Positions 15,242-23,186 of a stretch of 64,000 nt of DNA are shown here, one piece after another. The stretch lies in NCBI GenBank assembly GCA_024349765.1, contig AP026073.1, positions 2,790,001 through 2,854,000 of the forward strand, in the 5' to 3' direction. The notes beneath the pieces are model-generated. The model was not told the origin of the DNA. It worked only from the letters and a program-made list of their open reading frames with translations, and ran no database searches. Source of the DNA: Streptomyces nigrescens. Its GTDB lineage: Bacteria; Actinomycetota; Actinomycetes; Streptomycetales; Streptomycetaceae. A program made the position numbers and the translations under genes. Within the stretch, counting starts at the first letter, position 1; every line of letters starts with the position of its first letter.

Positions 15242-15397
15242 TCAGGAGATACAGCCGGCCTTCGGCGCGGCGCTGATGCAGCCGGCCTTGGGTGCGGCGC
15301 TGATGCAGCCCTCCTTCGCCGCCTGTGCGGCGGAGTTGGCGGCCAGCCAGCTGCGCCACACGTCGTCCTGGGCCATCTTCTTGATGAGCTGCTCCAT
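15242..15397 (-). CDS. 51-residue precursor peptide with triple Gly-Cys-Ile-Ser repeat
   Basis: This short gene is supported by a GGAGG site 7 bases before the ATG and by a consensus promoter upstream (15465-15494). The product is 51 residues. The helical leader-like half begins MEQLIKKMAQDDVWRSWLA and continues with NSAAQAAKEG. The C-terminal half reads GCISAAPKA twice and ends in GCIS. The only three Cys residues are exactly nine residues apart, each in the context Gly-Cys-Ile-Ser. The leader loosely recalls Nif11 or NHLP leaders (a helix ending in xAAKEG), but no double-glycine protease is nearby. The downstream adenylate-forming, GRDP-like and MFS genes suggest a RiPP or peptide-carrier pathway in which each Cys is modified or each repeat is released. 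Confidence 0.8.
   Translation of the reverse strand: MEQLIKKMAQDDVWRSWLAANSAAQAAKEGCISAAPKAGCISAAPKAGCIS
15245..15310 (-). repeat. 27-base in-frame tandem repeat in the precursor gene
   Basis: Two complete 27-base units (15245-15271 and 15272-15298) and a partial third (to 15310) encode the Cys repeats. The units differ by a few third-position changes, such as TGT/TGC and CCG/CCC. The amino acids are identical in the core, so the repeat is kept at protein level. Confidence 0.9.
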
Positions 15398-15762
15398 GGG
15401 AACCTCCGTGAGAGTCGGAAGACGGTCCGGCATCGGTGCTGACCTGCGTAGATGCCGCACACCGAAAGTAAAAGCCTGGCCAAGCAAATGTCAATGAAAG
15501 GCAATGCCGGGGCGGTGTGAGGCGGCCCCGGCGCGCCAACTTTGGCGGGATACCGCCGAGGTGATCGGGGCCCGGAACTACCTGACGGGCAGTCAGTCAC
15601 GTCTCGCCCGGGCGGGGGTTCGGCGGACGGGTTGCGCCATACGGCCGTCGCCGATCGGGGGACCTGCCGGGCGGGCGCGCGGCGTGCGGCCGTGCCCGGG
15701 GAACGCTCACCACCGGCCACCCCGGCCCACCGCACCGGTTGCCGCACCAGGGGAGTGAAGCT
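15398..15762. other. Divergent intergenic region of the peptide locus
   Basis: No gene is visible in these 365 bases between the leftward peptide gene and the rightward HypX-like gene. It contains the leftward promoter at 15465-15494 and an AT-richer patch around 15460-15505. A small dyad GGCGG-GATA-CCGCC near 15545 lies on the HypX side. I cannot place the rightward promoter. Confidence 0.4.
15465..15494 (-). promoter_or_regulatory. Consensus promoter of the repeat peptide operon
   Basis: On the minus strand TTGACA (15494-15489) and TACTTT (15470-15465) are separated by 18 bases. This is a close match to the housekeeping promoter pattern and the best promoter in the window. Transcription would start near 15458, leaving about 60 bases of leader before the peptide ATG. 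Confidence 0.7.
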
Positions 15763-17475
15763 GTGCACATTCTGCTCATCGCCGGCGCCTTCAACAGCCT
15801 GACCCAGCGCGTCCACGCCGAACTCGGCGACCGCGGCCACCGGGTGGGCGTGGAACTGGTGACTCCGCGGACCCCGCTGCTCGACGTCGTACGCCGCCAC
15901 GCCCCCGACCTGATCGTGGCGCCCATGCTCACCACGGCCGTTCCCCGGGAGGTGTGGTCCGCCCACACCTGTCTGATCGTGCACCCCGGCCCGGTCGGCG
16001 ACCGCGGTCCGTCCTCCGTGGACTGGGCGGTGCACCTGGGCGCGGACGCCTGGGGCGTGACCGTCCTGCAGGCCAACGCCGAGATGGACGCCGGCGACAT
16101 CTGGGCCTCGGCGAGCTGCCCGGTCCCCGCGGTGGGCAAGAGCGACCTGTACCGCAACGAGATCGCCGACGCGGCCGTCGAGGCGGTGCTCACCGCCGTC
16201 GAGCGCTTCGCCTCCGGCACCCACCGCCCGCAGCCCCAGGCCACCCTGCCCGCCGGTGCCCGCCCCGGCCGGCCCCGGCCACCGTTCCGCCAGGACCTGC
16301 GCCGGATCGACTGGCGCTCGGACCCCACCGCCACCGTCGTACGCACGCTCCGCGCCGCCGACTCCCGGCCCGGCGTACGGGACGAACTCCTCGGCGAAAC
16401 CTGGATGTTGCACGGCGGACATCCCGAGGACACCCTGCGTGGGCGGCCGGGTGAACTTCTCGCCACCCGGTGCGGCGCGATCTGCCGGGCGACGGCCGAC
16501 GGCGCGGTGTGGATCCCCGAACTCCGGGCGCCGCGCCGGCCGGGGGAGCCCGGCACCGTCAAGCTCCCCGCCACCCTCGCACTGGGCGACCGCCTGCCGC
16601 CGCTCCCCGAGATCCCGGCACCGCTCGACCGGGGCGAGGCGCCCCGGACCTGGAGCGACATCCGCTACCGCGAGGAAGGCCCGGCGGGATTCCTGGAGTT
16701 CTCCTTCCCGGGCGGGGCGATGAGCACCGACCACTGCCGGCGGCTGCTCGCCGCCTACCGCCACGCCTGCACCCGGCCCACGTCCGTGCTGGTCCTCGGC
16801 GGCCGCCGGGACTTCTTCTCCAACGGCATCCACCTCAACGTGATCGAGGCGGCGGCCGACCCCGCCGAGGAGTCCTGGGCCAACCTCAACGCCATGGACG
16901 ACCTCGTGGAGGCCGTGCTGACCACCACCGACCGGCTGGTGGTCGCCGCGCTCGGCGGCAATGCCGCGGCCGGCGGGGTGATGCTGGCGCTCGCCGCCGA
17001 CGAGGCGTGGTGCCGCTCGGCCGCGGTGCTCAACCCGCACTACCGGCTGATGGGGCTCTACGGCTCGGAGTACTGGACCTACACCCTGCCCCGCCGGGCC
17101 GGGCGGGAGGCGGCCGAACGGCTCACCACCCGCGCCCTGCCGGTCACCGCCGCGACCGGGCAGCGGCTCGGACTGGTGGACCGGACCGTGGACTGCGCCG
17201 CGCGGGACTTCACGGTCCGGACCACCGAACTGGCGCGACGGCTGGCGGCCTCGCCGGCGGTCCAGTCGCGGATCGCCGCCAAGAAGGACGCCCGGGAGCG
17301 GGACGAGGCGGAGCGGCCGCTCGCCGCCTACCGGGAGCACGAACTCGCCCGTATGCACCGGATCTTCTTCGACCCGGACCAGCCGTACCACGCCCTGCGC
17401 CGGGCGTTCGTCCGCAAGGAACCCTCGGACGGCACCCCGGCACATCTCAACCCGGCCGCCTTCGCGGGGGGTTGA
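15763..17475 (+). CDS. HypX/HoxX-like formyltransferase-enoyl-CoA hydratase fusion
   Basis: The 570-residue protein has the two-part build of HypX/HoxX. The N-terminal formyltransferase-type domain (1-270) carries LIVHPGPVGDRGPSSVDWAV and the MDAGDI motif. The C-terminal crotonase-like domain (about 300-550) has LGGRRDFFSNGIHLNVIEAA, LGGNAAAGGVMLALAADE and GLYGSEYWTYTLPRRAG. Known HypX makes CO from formyl-tetrahydrofolate, through formyl-CoA, for NiFe-hydrogenase maturation. No hydrogenase gene is present here. The GTG start has GGGGAG upstream. It is divergent from the repeat peptide gene, so a formyl-CoA or CO supply for that pathway is possible; it may also be an unrelated neighbour. Confidence 0.85.
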   Translation: MHILLIAGAFNSLTQRVHAELGDRGHRVGVELVTPRTPLLDVVRRHAPDLIVAPMLTTAVPREVWSAHTCLIVHPGPVGDRGPSSVDWAVHLGADAWGVTVLQANAEMDAGDIWASASCPVPAVGKSDLYRNEIADAAVEAVLTAVERFASGTHRPQPQATLPAGARPGRPRPPFRQDLRRIDWRSDPTATVVRTLRAADSRPGVRDELLGETWMLHGGHPEDTLRGRPGELLATRCGAICRATADGAVWIPELRAPRRPGEPGTVKLPATLALGDRLPPLPEIPAPLDRGEAPRTWSDIRYREEGPAGFLEFSFPGGAMSTDHCRRLLAAYRHACTRPTSVLVLGGRRDFFSNGIHLNVIEAAADPAEESWANLNAMDDLVEAVLTTTDRLVVAALGGNAAAGGVMLALAADEAWCRSAAVLNPHYRLMGLYGSEYWTYTLPRRAGREAAERLTTRALPVTAATGQRLGLVDRTVDCAARDFTVRTTELARRLAASPAVQSRIAAKKDARERDEAERPLAAYREHELARMHRIFFDPDQPYHALRRAFVRKEPSDGTPAHLNPAAFAGG

Positions 17476-17502
17476 GGCCCGGCGCCGGGGTGCCGGCCGT
17501 CG

Positions 17503-18045
17503 TCAGGGCGCGGGGTGGTACTTGTACCCGATACCGAAGACCGTGCGGATCGAATCGCGCAGGCCCGGTCCCAGACGGCGGCGGAGCCGGGCGATGTGCA
17601 CGTCGACGGTGCGGGTGCTCGACTGGCAGCTCGGCCAGACCGCGGCCATCAGCTGCTCCCGGGTGAAGGCCCGCTGGGGATGCCGGACGAGGTGTGCGAG
17701 CAGGTCGAATTCGAGCTTGGGCAGGCCGAGTTGGCGGCCCTTGATGAAGACCGTGCGGGCCGCGTTGTCGATCTGGATCGGCTCCGGGCGGGGGGCCGGC
17801 CCGGCCGCCGGTTCCTCGGGACGGGGCGGGTTCTCACCCGGCGGGGCCAGGATGATGTGCACCTCGTCCGAGGGCAGCCGGTACACGGAGACGGGCTCCA
17901 GGGCGTGCAGGGTCAGTTGCCAGGTCCCGTCCGGGAGCCGGTCGACCGCCAGGGGTGGCCCTTCGCCGGGCCCGGCCATGACCGGGCGGCCGAAGTCGGC
18001 ATCCGGTCGCAAAGCAAGCGGGGTCGTCGAGGAGTTCATAAACAT
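17503..18045 (-). CDS. OmpR/PhoB-type winged-helix regulator lacking a receiver
   Basis: The 180-residue protein ends in a complete OmpR/PhoB DNA-binding domain (about 90-178): RTVFIKGRQLGLPKLEFDLL, HPQRAFTREQLMAAVWP and VDVHIARLRRRLG. The final VFGIGYKYHP is the usual wing. In place of a phosphorylatable receiver the first about 80 residues form a short beta-rich segment (DGTWQLTLHALEPVSVYRLP) of unknown role. It would therefore act without a classical two-component switch. I used the ATG at 18045; an in-frame ATG two codons later and a TTG at 18069 are alternatives. It is convergent with the HypX-like gene and faces a long intergenic region. Control of the adjacent peptide locus is an inference. 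Confidence 0.85.
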   Translation of the reverse strand: MFMNSSTTPLALRPDADFGRPVMAGPGEGPPLAVDRLPDGTWQLTLHALEPVSVYRLPSDEVHIILAPPGENPPRPEEPAAGPAPRPEPIQIDNAARTVFIKGRQLGLPKLEFDLLAHLVRHPQRAFTREQLMAAVWPSCQSSTRTVDVHIARLRRRLGPGLRDSIRTVFGIGYKYHPAP

Positions 18046-19024
18046 GATCTGGGCCCATTCCTCTTGCAAAGCAGGCGTGTACGGACAGACATGGCGGTGC
18101 TCGACGTTCGAAGGGTGCTGAGGTGCTGTGCAGCCATCGCGACGTTAATCCGGTGGCGGGGCGTGGTCGCGAACAGGCACGTGGGAGGCGGCTGCGCCCA
18201 ACGGGGGCAATCGCTCCGTCCGTGCACAAGAACGTTCGCGCCCATGCCCGTACTCGGCCATGACGTGGTGCGTGGCCACGGCCTCCGGTCGGACGAACGC
18301 TACATGTGATCGCGCGCTTCCGGAAAGTAGCTTCCGCTAATTTCGGTTGCTCTTGGGTCGAATCCGTGCTTGCGGTGCGCCAACTCCCTTGGGGTGACAG
18401 GTGGGTGGTGACCGGCGCGGAGTGCCGTTTCGTTCAACGAAGGTGCAAAAAATTGCCGGAACCTGCGGGGTCGTCATCAGCGTGGGAGTCGTTTGCGCCT
18501 GGAAGTGCGCCGTGAAGAGGCCCGGAGCGGCACGCGTGTCGGGCTCGCGGTGACTTCTCGGTCCGGGAACCGGTCTCCGTCCGGCATGGCCGGAAATCGC
18601 GGGTGAACTGGCCGAGAGGTACGGGCCGTCGGCGCATAAGGGGGCCGGTTCGACGGATCGGCGGCCGTCGCGGGTGCCGGACGGGGAGTCGTGCGCGAAA
18701 CGGAGGGGTAGGGCGTCGATGGCCTCCGCTTGTGGAGGGTTGGTGAACGCCTGAATATGCCAATTAAATGCACTGGGGTCGAACGGGGCTCAAGGGGAAG
18801 GGGTCCACGGGAAGTTGGCCGGAAAGTGGTTTCCTCTTCAATCTCTTTCTCGTCGGTCAGAGCAAAAGGGTGCGGAACCAGATATTCCAGACGACTGTTT
18901 TCCTGGTGAGTTGATGATGAGTAGGGTGTGGCCCGCTGCTGCTCGACCGGTGGCAGGGCCAGCTGAATTCGGCGCGGCTGGAATGCGGTGTGGCGGATGA
19001 CGCCTTCGTGACCGGGAGGGGACC
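18046..19024. other. Long intergenic region, about 980 bases
   Basis: No convincing gene lies here. The stretch is less GC-rich than its surroundings, especially near 18300-18350, 18440-18460 and 18820-18920, and open frames crossing it show no codon bias or ribosome-binding site. It must hold the promoters of the divergent regulator (17503-18045) and the rightward gene at 19025. TAGGGT at 18922-18927 is a possible -10 element without a good -35. Confidence 0.5.
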
Positions 19025-19987
19025 ATGGCGGCCGGCTCATTCGAGGGGCAGTACGTGTGGAGTCCGGCGGCCGACGACCGGGCGCTGGCCCGGGCCTGCA
19101 TGGACGTCACCGCCGGGCGGTACCTGAGCGCACACGACGTCCTCAAGGAGACCCGCGACGATTTCGAGGTCCGCGCCCACCGCTCGCTCGTCCTGGCCTC
19201 CGTCGCCGCCGACTCGGACCTCGCCGAACGCTGGCTGGCCGAGGAGCCCGGCCCGGAGGCCGCCCTGCTCTGGGCCCGGGTGGCCATGGTCCGGGCGCTG
19301 CGCATGGCCGACGCCGGCGCCGGCGACCGGCGGCAGGGCGCGCTGGCGCGGATCGCCCGGACGGCGTGCGACCGGGCCGCGAAACTGCTGCCCGAGGACC
19401 CCACCCCCTGGGTCGCCCAGCTGGCGCTGACCCGTCTCGACCGCCCCCTGGACCCCGCGCCGCAGGGGCTGCTGACCGCGCCGCCCGGCCCCTGGTACCT
19501 CTTCGCCCACATCCTCCGGCTCGACCCCTGGCACCGCGAGGCCCACCACCGCTTCCTGTCGTTCTTCTTCCCCCGCTACGGCGGTGCCTCCAGCGCGAGC
19601 TGGGACGTGGCCGCCTTCCTCAGCCAGCGGGCGCCGGTCACCTCGGCGCTGCGGCTGCTGCCGCTGGTGGCCCTGGTCGAGGACTACGTCCCCGGGATGC
19701 CGCTCGCCGACCGCACCTGGGAACAGCCCCAGTGGACCAGCGCGGCGCTGAGCATCTACCGCAACTGGCTGCCGCAGGTGTCCGGATACCGGTTCACGCC
19801 GGTACTCGACCTGGCCTATCTGGCGCACGCGTTGTACATGGCGAAACACGAATTCGAGGCGCGCGAAGTCCTCACGGCGATGGGGCCGTACGCCTCCCGC
19901 ATGCCCTGGAGCGCATTCGGCGATCCGGCGGAGCAATTGTCGAAAGCCAGACGTTCCTGCGGTCTCCCGGTACCGCACGAGACGTGA
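19025..19987 (+). CDS. Helical-repeat (TPR-like) protein of unknown function
   Basis: The 320-residue soluble protein looks like an all-helical TPR-type repeat protein: RYLSAHDVLKETRDDFEVRA, RSLVLASVAADSDLAERWLA and later CDRAAKLLPEDPTPWVAQL. There is no signal peptide or membrane segment. Tandem helices of this kind usually mediate protein contacts. The ATG has GGGAGGGGACC upstream. Its stop overlaps a potential ATG of the permease frame (TGATG), so the two genes are probably co-transcribed and may be translationally linked. I cannot assign a function. Confidence 0.8.
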   Translation: MAAGSFEGQYVWSPAADDRALARACMDVTAGRYLSAHDVLKETRDDFEVRAHRSLVLASVAADSDLAERWLAEEPGPEAALLWARVAMVRALRMADAGAGDRRQGALARIARTACDRAAKLLPEDPTPWVAQLALTRLDRPLDPAPQGLLTAPPGPWYLFAHILRLDPWHREAHHRFLSFFFPRYGGASSASWDVAAFLSQRAPVTSALRLLPLVALVEDYVPGMPLADRTWEQPQWTSAALSIYRNWLPQVSGYRFTPVLDLAYLAHALYMAKHEFEAREVLTAMGPYASRMPWSAFGDPAEQLSKARRSCGLPVPHET

Positions 19988-20019
19988 TGCAGAAAATTCC
20001 CCCCAGAAAGGTTGCGGTT

Positions 20020-21558
20020 GTGTCCGAGCGCACATCAATAACCCGCTCGAAATCCCCCCACGCGGCCGACCCGGCCACCCTCGACGATGACGCGACACTG
20101 CATGCCATGGGCTATCCGCGGAAACTCACCCGGAGATTCCGCGCGTTCGACAATTTCGCCATCTCGTTCACCATCATCAACATCATCTCCGGGATCTTTT
20201 CGTCCTTCGGATTCGGCATGACCGCGGGCGGGCCGCGGATCCTCGTCTTCGGCTGGATCGGGGTGTCGGTCATGGTGCTGTTCGTCGGCGCCGCGATGGG
20301 CGAGATCGCCTCCGCCTACCCGACCAGCGGCGCGCTCTACTTCTCGGCCGGCAAGCTGGCCAAGCGGCACCAGGGCGCCTGGTCCTGGTACACCGGCTGG
20401 CTGAACTTCGTGGGCCAGGTCGGCGGCACCGCCGCCACCAACTTCGCGGCCGCCACCTTCATCCAGGCGTTCCTCGCGATGCAGTGGCCGTCCTACACGC
20501 CGACGCCGCAGCAGACGGTGCTCATCACCGCCGCCATCCTGCTCGTCCAGGCGCTGGCGAACACGTATACCGTCCGGCTGGTGGCACTGGTGAACCGGAT
20601 TTCCGTCTGGTGGCTGCTGATCGGCATGGTGGTCATCGTCGGCGCGCTCACCTTTGTTCCGGACCATCACCAATCGCCCGCGTTCGCCGCCCACTTCGTC
20701 AACAACACCGGCTTCACCAACGCGATGTACGGCGGAATGCTGGGACTGCTCGTCACCAGCTGGACCTTCACCGGTTTCGACGGCAGTTTCCACATGTCCG
20801 AAGAAACCGTGAAGGCGACGGTCAACGCGCCCCGCGGCATCATGCGGGCCATCACCTACTCCGCGATCACCGGGCTGATCCTCATGCTCGCCCTGGTCTA
20901 TGCGATTCGCGACTACGGGCACGCGGCGGGCGCCGAGGCGCCGCCGGTGCAGATTCTCGTCGACGCGCTCGGCCAAAGCACCGCCAAGTTCCTGCTGTTG
21001 ATCGTCATCGGCGCGATGCTGTTCTGCGGGCTCGCCAACATGACCAGCAATACCCGGCAGATCTTCGCGTTCTCGCGGGACGGGGCGATGCCCGGCTCCC
21101 GCTGGTGGCACTCGGTCTCGGCGCGCACCCGTACGCCCGTCAAGGCGGTCTGGCTCGCGGCGGCCTGCCCGCTGGTGCTGGTGGTGCCCGGCTGGTGGTC
21201 GCACACCGCCTTCACCGCGGTGGTGAGCGTCAACGTCGTCGGGCTGTTCCTCGCCTACGCCGTGCCGATCTTCCTGCGGCTGCGGCTCGACGACTTCCAG
21301 GCCGGGCCGTGGAACCTGGGCCGCTACGGCAAGCCGGTCGCGGCGATCGCGGTGATCTGGATCCTGATCAGCAACGTGCTGTTCATGCTGCCGCAGGCGT
21401 CCCCGATCACCCCCGCCTCCTTCAACTACGCGCCCCTCGCCCTGGCCGTGGTGCTCGTCATCGCCACCGTCTGGTGGTTCGCCACCGCCCGCCGGCGCTT
21501 CCAGGGCCCGGTCAGTTACGGCCGCCCGGACGAGGTCGCCGCGATGGACCTCATCTAG
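20020..21558 (+). CDS. APC-superfamily amino acid/amine permease
   Basis: The 512-residue membrane protein has about 12 hydrophobic spans and the N-terminal signature of the amino acid-polyamine-choline family (LTRRFRAFDNFAISFTIINI, then SGALYFSAGKLAKRHQGAWSW). The branch resembles GABA/amino-acid-choline transporters, with TGFDGSFHMSEETVKATVNAPRG (in parts) in the middle. It imports or exchanges an amino acid or amine; the substrate is not readable. I placed the start at the GTG with AGAAAGG upstream. An in-frame ATG at 19987 overlaps the previous stop and would add 11 residues. Confidence 0.9.
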   Translation: MSERTSITRSKSPHAADPATLDDDATLHAMGYPRKLTRRFRAFDNFAISFTIINIISGIFSSFGFGMTAGGPRILVFGWIGVSVMVLFVGAAMGEIASAYPTSGALYFSAGKLAKRHQGAWSWYTGWLNFVGQVGGTAATNFAAATFIQAFLAMQWPSYTPTPQQTVLITAAILLVQALANTYTVRLVALVNRISVWWLLIGMVVIVGALTFVPDHHQSPAFAAHFVNNTGFTNAMYGGMLGLLVTSWTFTGFDGSFHMSEETVKATVNAPRGIMRAITYSAITGLILMLALVYAIRDYGHAAGAEAPPVQILVDALGQSTAKFLLLIVIGAMLFCGLANMTSNTRQIFAFSRDGAMPGSRWWHSVSARTRTPVKAVWLAAACPLVLVVPGWWSHTAFTAVVSVNVVGLFLAYAVPIFLRLRLDDFQAGPWNLGRYGKPVAAIAVIWILISNVLFMLPQASPITPASFNYAPLALAVVLVIATVWWFATARRRFQGPVSYGRPDEVAAMDLI

Positions 21559-21650
21559 GACCTGTCCGCACAGCACACCTGGGCCCCGAGGCCCGCGGCC
21601 TCCGCAGCCCCCACCCCGCTGCCCCACCTGAAGGGACCCGATCACCCGTC

Positions 21651-22505
21651 ATGCCTGCCACCGATGAACTCACCGTCACCACCGCCACGCCGGGCGACTG
21701 GCAGCAGGTGGTGCAGTGGGCCGCCGACGAGGAGTGGAACCCCGGCCGCGACGACACCGCCTGCTTCCACCCCACCGACCCGGACGGCTTCTTCCTGGGC
21801 CGCCGCGGCAGCCGGCCGGTCTCCGCGGTCTCCGTCGTCAACTACTCGGCGTCGTACGCCTTCCTCGGCTACTACCTTGTCCACCCCGACCTGCGCGGAC
21901 AGGGACTGGGCCTGGCCACCTGGCGCGCCGCCGTCCCGCACGCCGGCACCCGGACCGTCGGCCTCGATGCCGTCCCGGCCCAGCAGGCCACCTACCGGCG
22001 CGCCGGATTCACCCCCGCCCACGAGACCATCCGCTACGGCGGGCGGCCCGTCCGCAACGGCACCCCGACGCCCGAGGTCGTCCCCGTCACCGGCTCCCAC
22101 CTCGACGCGCTCGCCGCCTACGACCGGCGCTGCTTCCCCGCCGACCGGCGCGGCTTCGTCACCCGCTGGCTGACCGCCCCCGGTCACACCGCCCGGGCGT
22201 ACCTGCGCGACGGTGAGATCGCGGGCTACGGCGTGCTGCGCCCGGCCCGCACCGGTCACCGCATCGGCCCGCTCTTCGCCGACACCGACCGGGTCGCCGA
22301 GGCGCTCTTCGACGCCCTGACGGCCACCCTCGCCCCCGCAGACGAGGTCGCCCTCGACATCCCCGGCCCCCGGACCGGCGCCCATGCCCTGGCCACCGAC
22401 CGCGGCCTGACCCCCCGGTCCCACACCGTCCGCATGTACACCGGCCCGGTCCCTCCGACGGACCAGCACCGCACGTACGGCGTAACGAGCCTGGAACTGG
22501 GCTGA
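21651..22505 (+). CDS. GNAT acetyltransferase with two domains
   Basis: The 284-residue protein carries an N-terminal GNAT domain with the acetyl-CoA loop YYLVHPDLRGQGLGLATWRA. The C-terminal half (PVTGSHLDALAAYDRRCFPA, RDGEIAGYGVLRPARTGHR) is a second GNAT-like domain often seen in this family. It probably acetylates a small molecule in the cytoplasm; the substrate is unknown. An AAGGGA sequence lies 13 bases before the ATG. It is followed by a strong bidirectional terminator and a convergent DinB gene. Confidence 0.88.
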   Translation: MPATDELTVTTATPGDWQQVVQWAADEEWNPGRDDTACFHPTDPDGFFLGRRGSRPVSAVSVVNYSASYAFLGYYLVHPDLRGQGLGLATWRAAVPHAGTRTVGLDAVPAQQATYRRAGFTPAHETIRYGGRPVRNGTPTPEVVPVTGSHLDALAAYDRRCFPADRRGFVTRWLTAPGHTARAYLRDGEIAGYGVLRPARTGHRIGPLFADTDRVAEALFDALTATLAPADEVALDIPGPRTGAHALATDRGLTPRSHTVRMYTGPVPPTDQHRTYGVTSLELG

Positions 22506-22544
22506 CCGTCCACCGGGCGCCCCGCCCAGGGGGCGCCCGGACGG
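22506..22544. terminator. Bidirectional terminator between convergent genes
   Basis: CCGGGCGCCCC and GGGGCGCCCGG form a perfect 11-bp stem with a 6-base loop, extended by an outer CCGT/ACGG pairing. It fills the gap between the GNAT and DinB stops and can serve both. Confidence 0.8.
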
Positions 22545-22545
22545 T

Positions 22546-23052
22546 TCAGGCGCCCACCGTGCCGTCGATGCCCTCGCGGAGGAAGTCCGCGTGGCCGTTG
22601 TGGCGGGCGTATTCGTGGATGAGGTGGTGCATGACCAGGCGGAGCGAGACATGTTCGCCCCAGCGGGGCTGGTAGCCGGTGACGTCGAGGGACGGCGCCT
22701 GCTGCTCGATGCGGCGGGCGTGCGCCACCTCCTCCTGCCAGGCGGCGAACGCCTCGGCACCGGTGGAGCCGTCCGGGTCGTAGGCCGCCTGGTAGTCGCC
22801 CTCGGCGGACCAGACGAGCGGGATGTCCTCACCGTTGATCACCCGGCGGAACCACGTGCGCTCCACCTCGGCCATATGGCGTACCAGGCCGAGCAGCGTG
22901 AGCGTGGAGGGCGGCATCGAGCGGCGGCGCAGGTCCTCGTCGGACAGGCCCTCGGCCTTCATGGCGAGGGTCGCGCGGTGGAAGTCGAGGAAGCCGCGCA
23001 GGGTCTCGCGTTCGCCGGCACGTACGGGCGGGGAGATGCGTTCGGTGGTCAT
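22546..23052 (-). CDS. DinB/DUF664-family protein
   Basis: The 168-residue protein is a four-helix DinB-superfamily member of the DUF664 type. It has RETLRGFLDFHRATLAMKAE, LTLLGLVRHMAEVERTWFRR and LVMHHLIHEYARHNGHADFL. The His residues in RHMAEVE and in HLIHEYARHNGH are the expected metal ligands. Relatives include mycothiol-dependent enzymes in actinobacteria, so thiol-linked detoxification is possible. The ATG has GAAGGACC upstream. Confidence 0.88.
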   Translation of the reverse strand: MTTERISPPVRAGERETLRGFLDFHRATLAMKAEGLSDEDLRRRSMPPSTLTLLGLVRHMAEVERTWFRRVINGEDIPLVWSAEGDYQAAYDPDGSTGAEAFAAWQEEVAHARRIEQQAPSLDVTGYQPRWGEHVSLRLVMHHLIHEYARHNGHADFLREGIDGTVGA

Positions 23053-23186
23053 GCCGGTCCTTCGGGAGGTGTGCGGGCTGGGAGACGGCCAGGGGCCTCG
23101 GGGCGGCGGAGCGGGAAAGTAGCGGACCGTCCCGGTCTGGGGGACGATCTTCGGGAGTGCTCCGTAGCGCGCCGGGGAGGCGGCCG

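Noticed and set aside
13686-15497. A plus-strand frame with repeated AALMQPA-type units opposite the precursor peptide
   Set aside because: It is the antisense reading of the 27-base repeat; the minus strand has the promoter, ribosome-binding site and partner genes.
18477-19040. A 187-codon minus-strand frame in the long gap
   Set aside because: No ribosome-binding site, Arg/Pro/Ser-rich composition and no codon bias.
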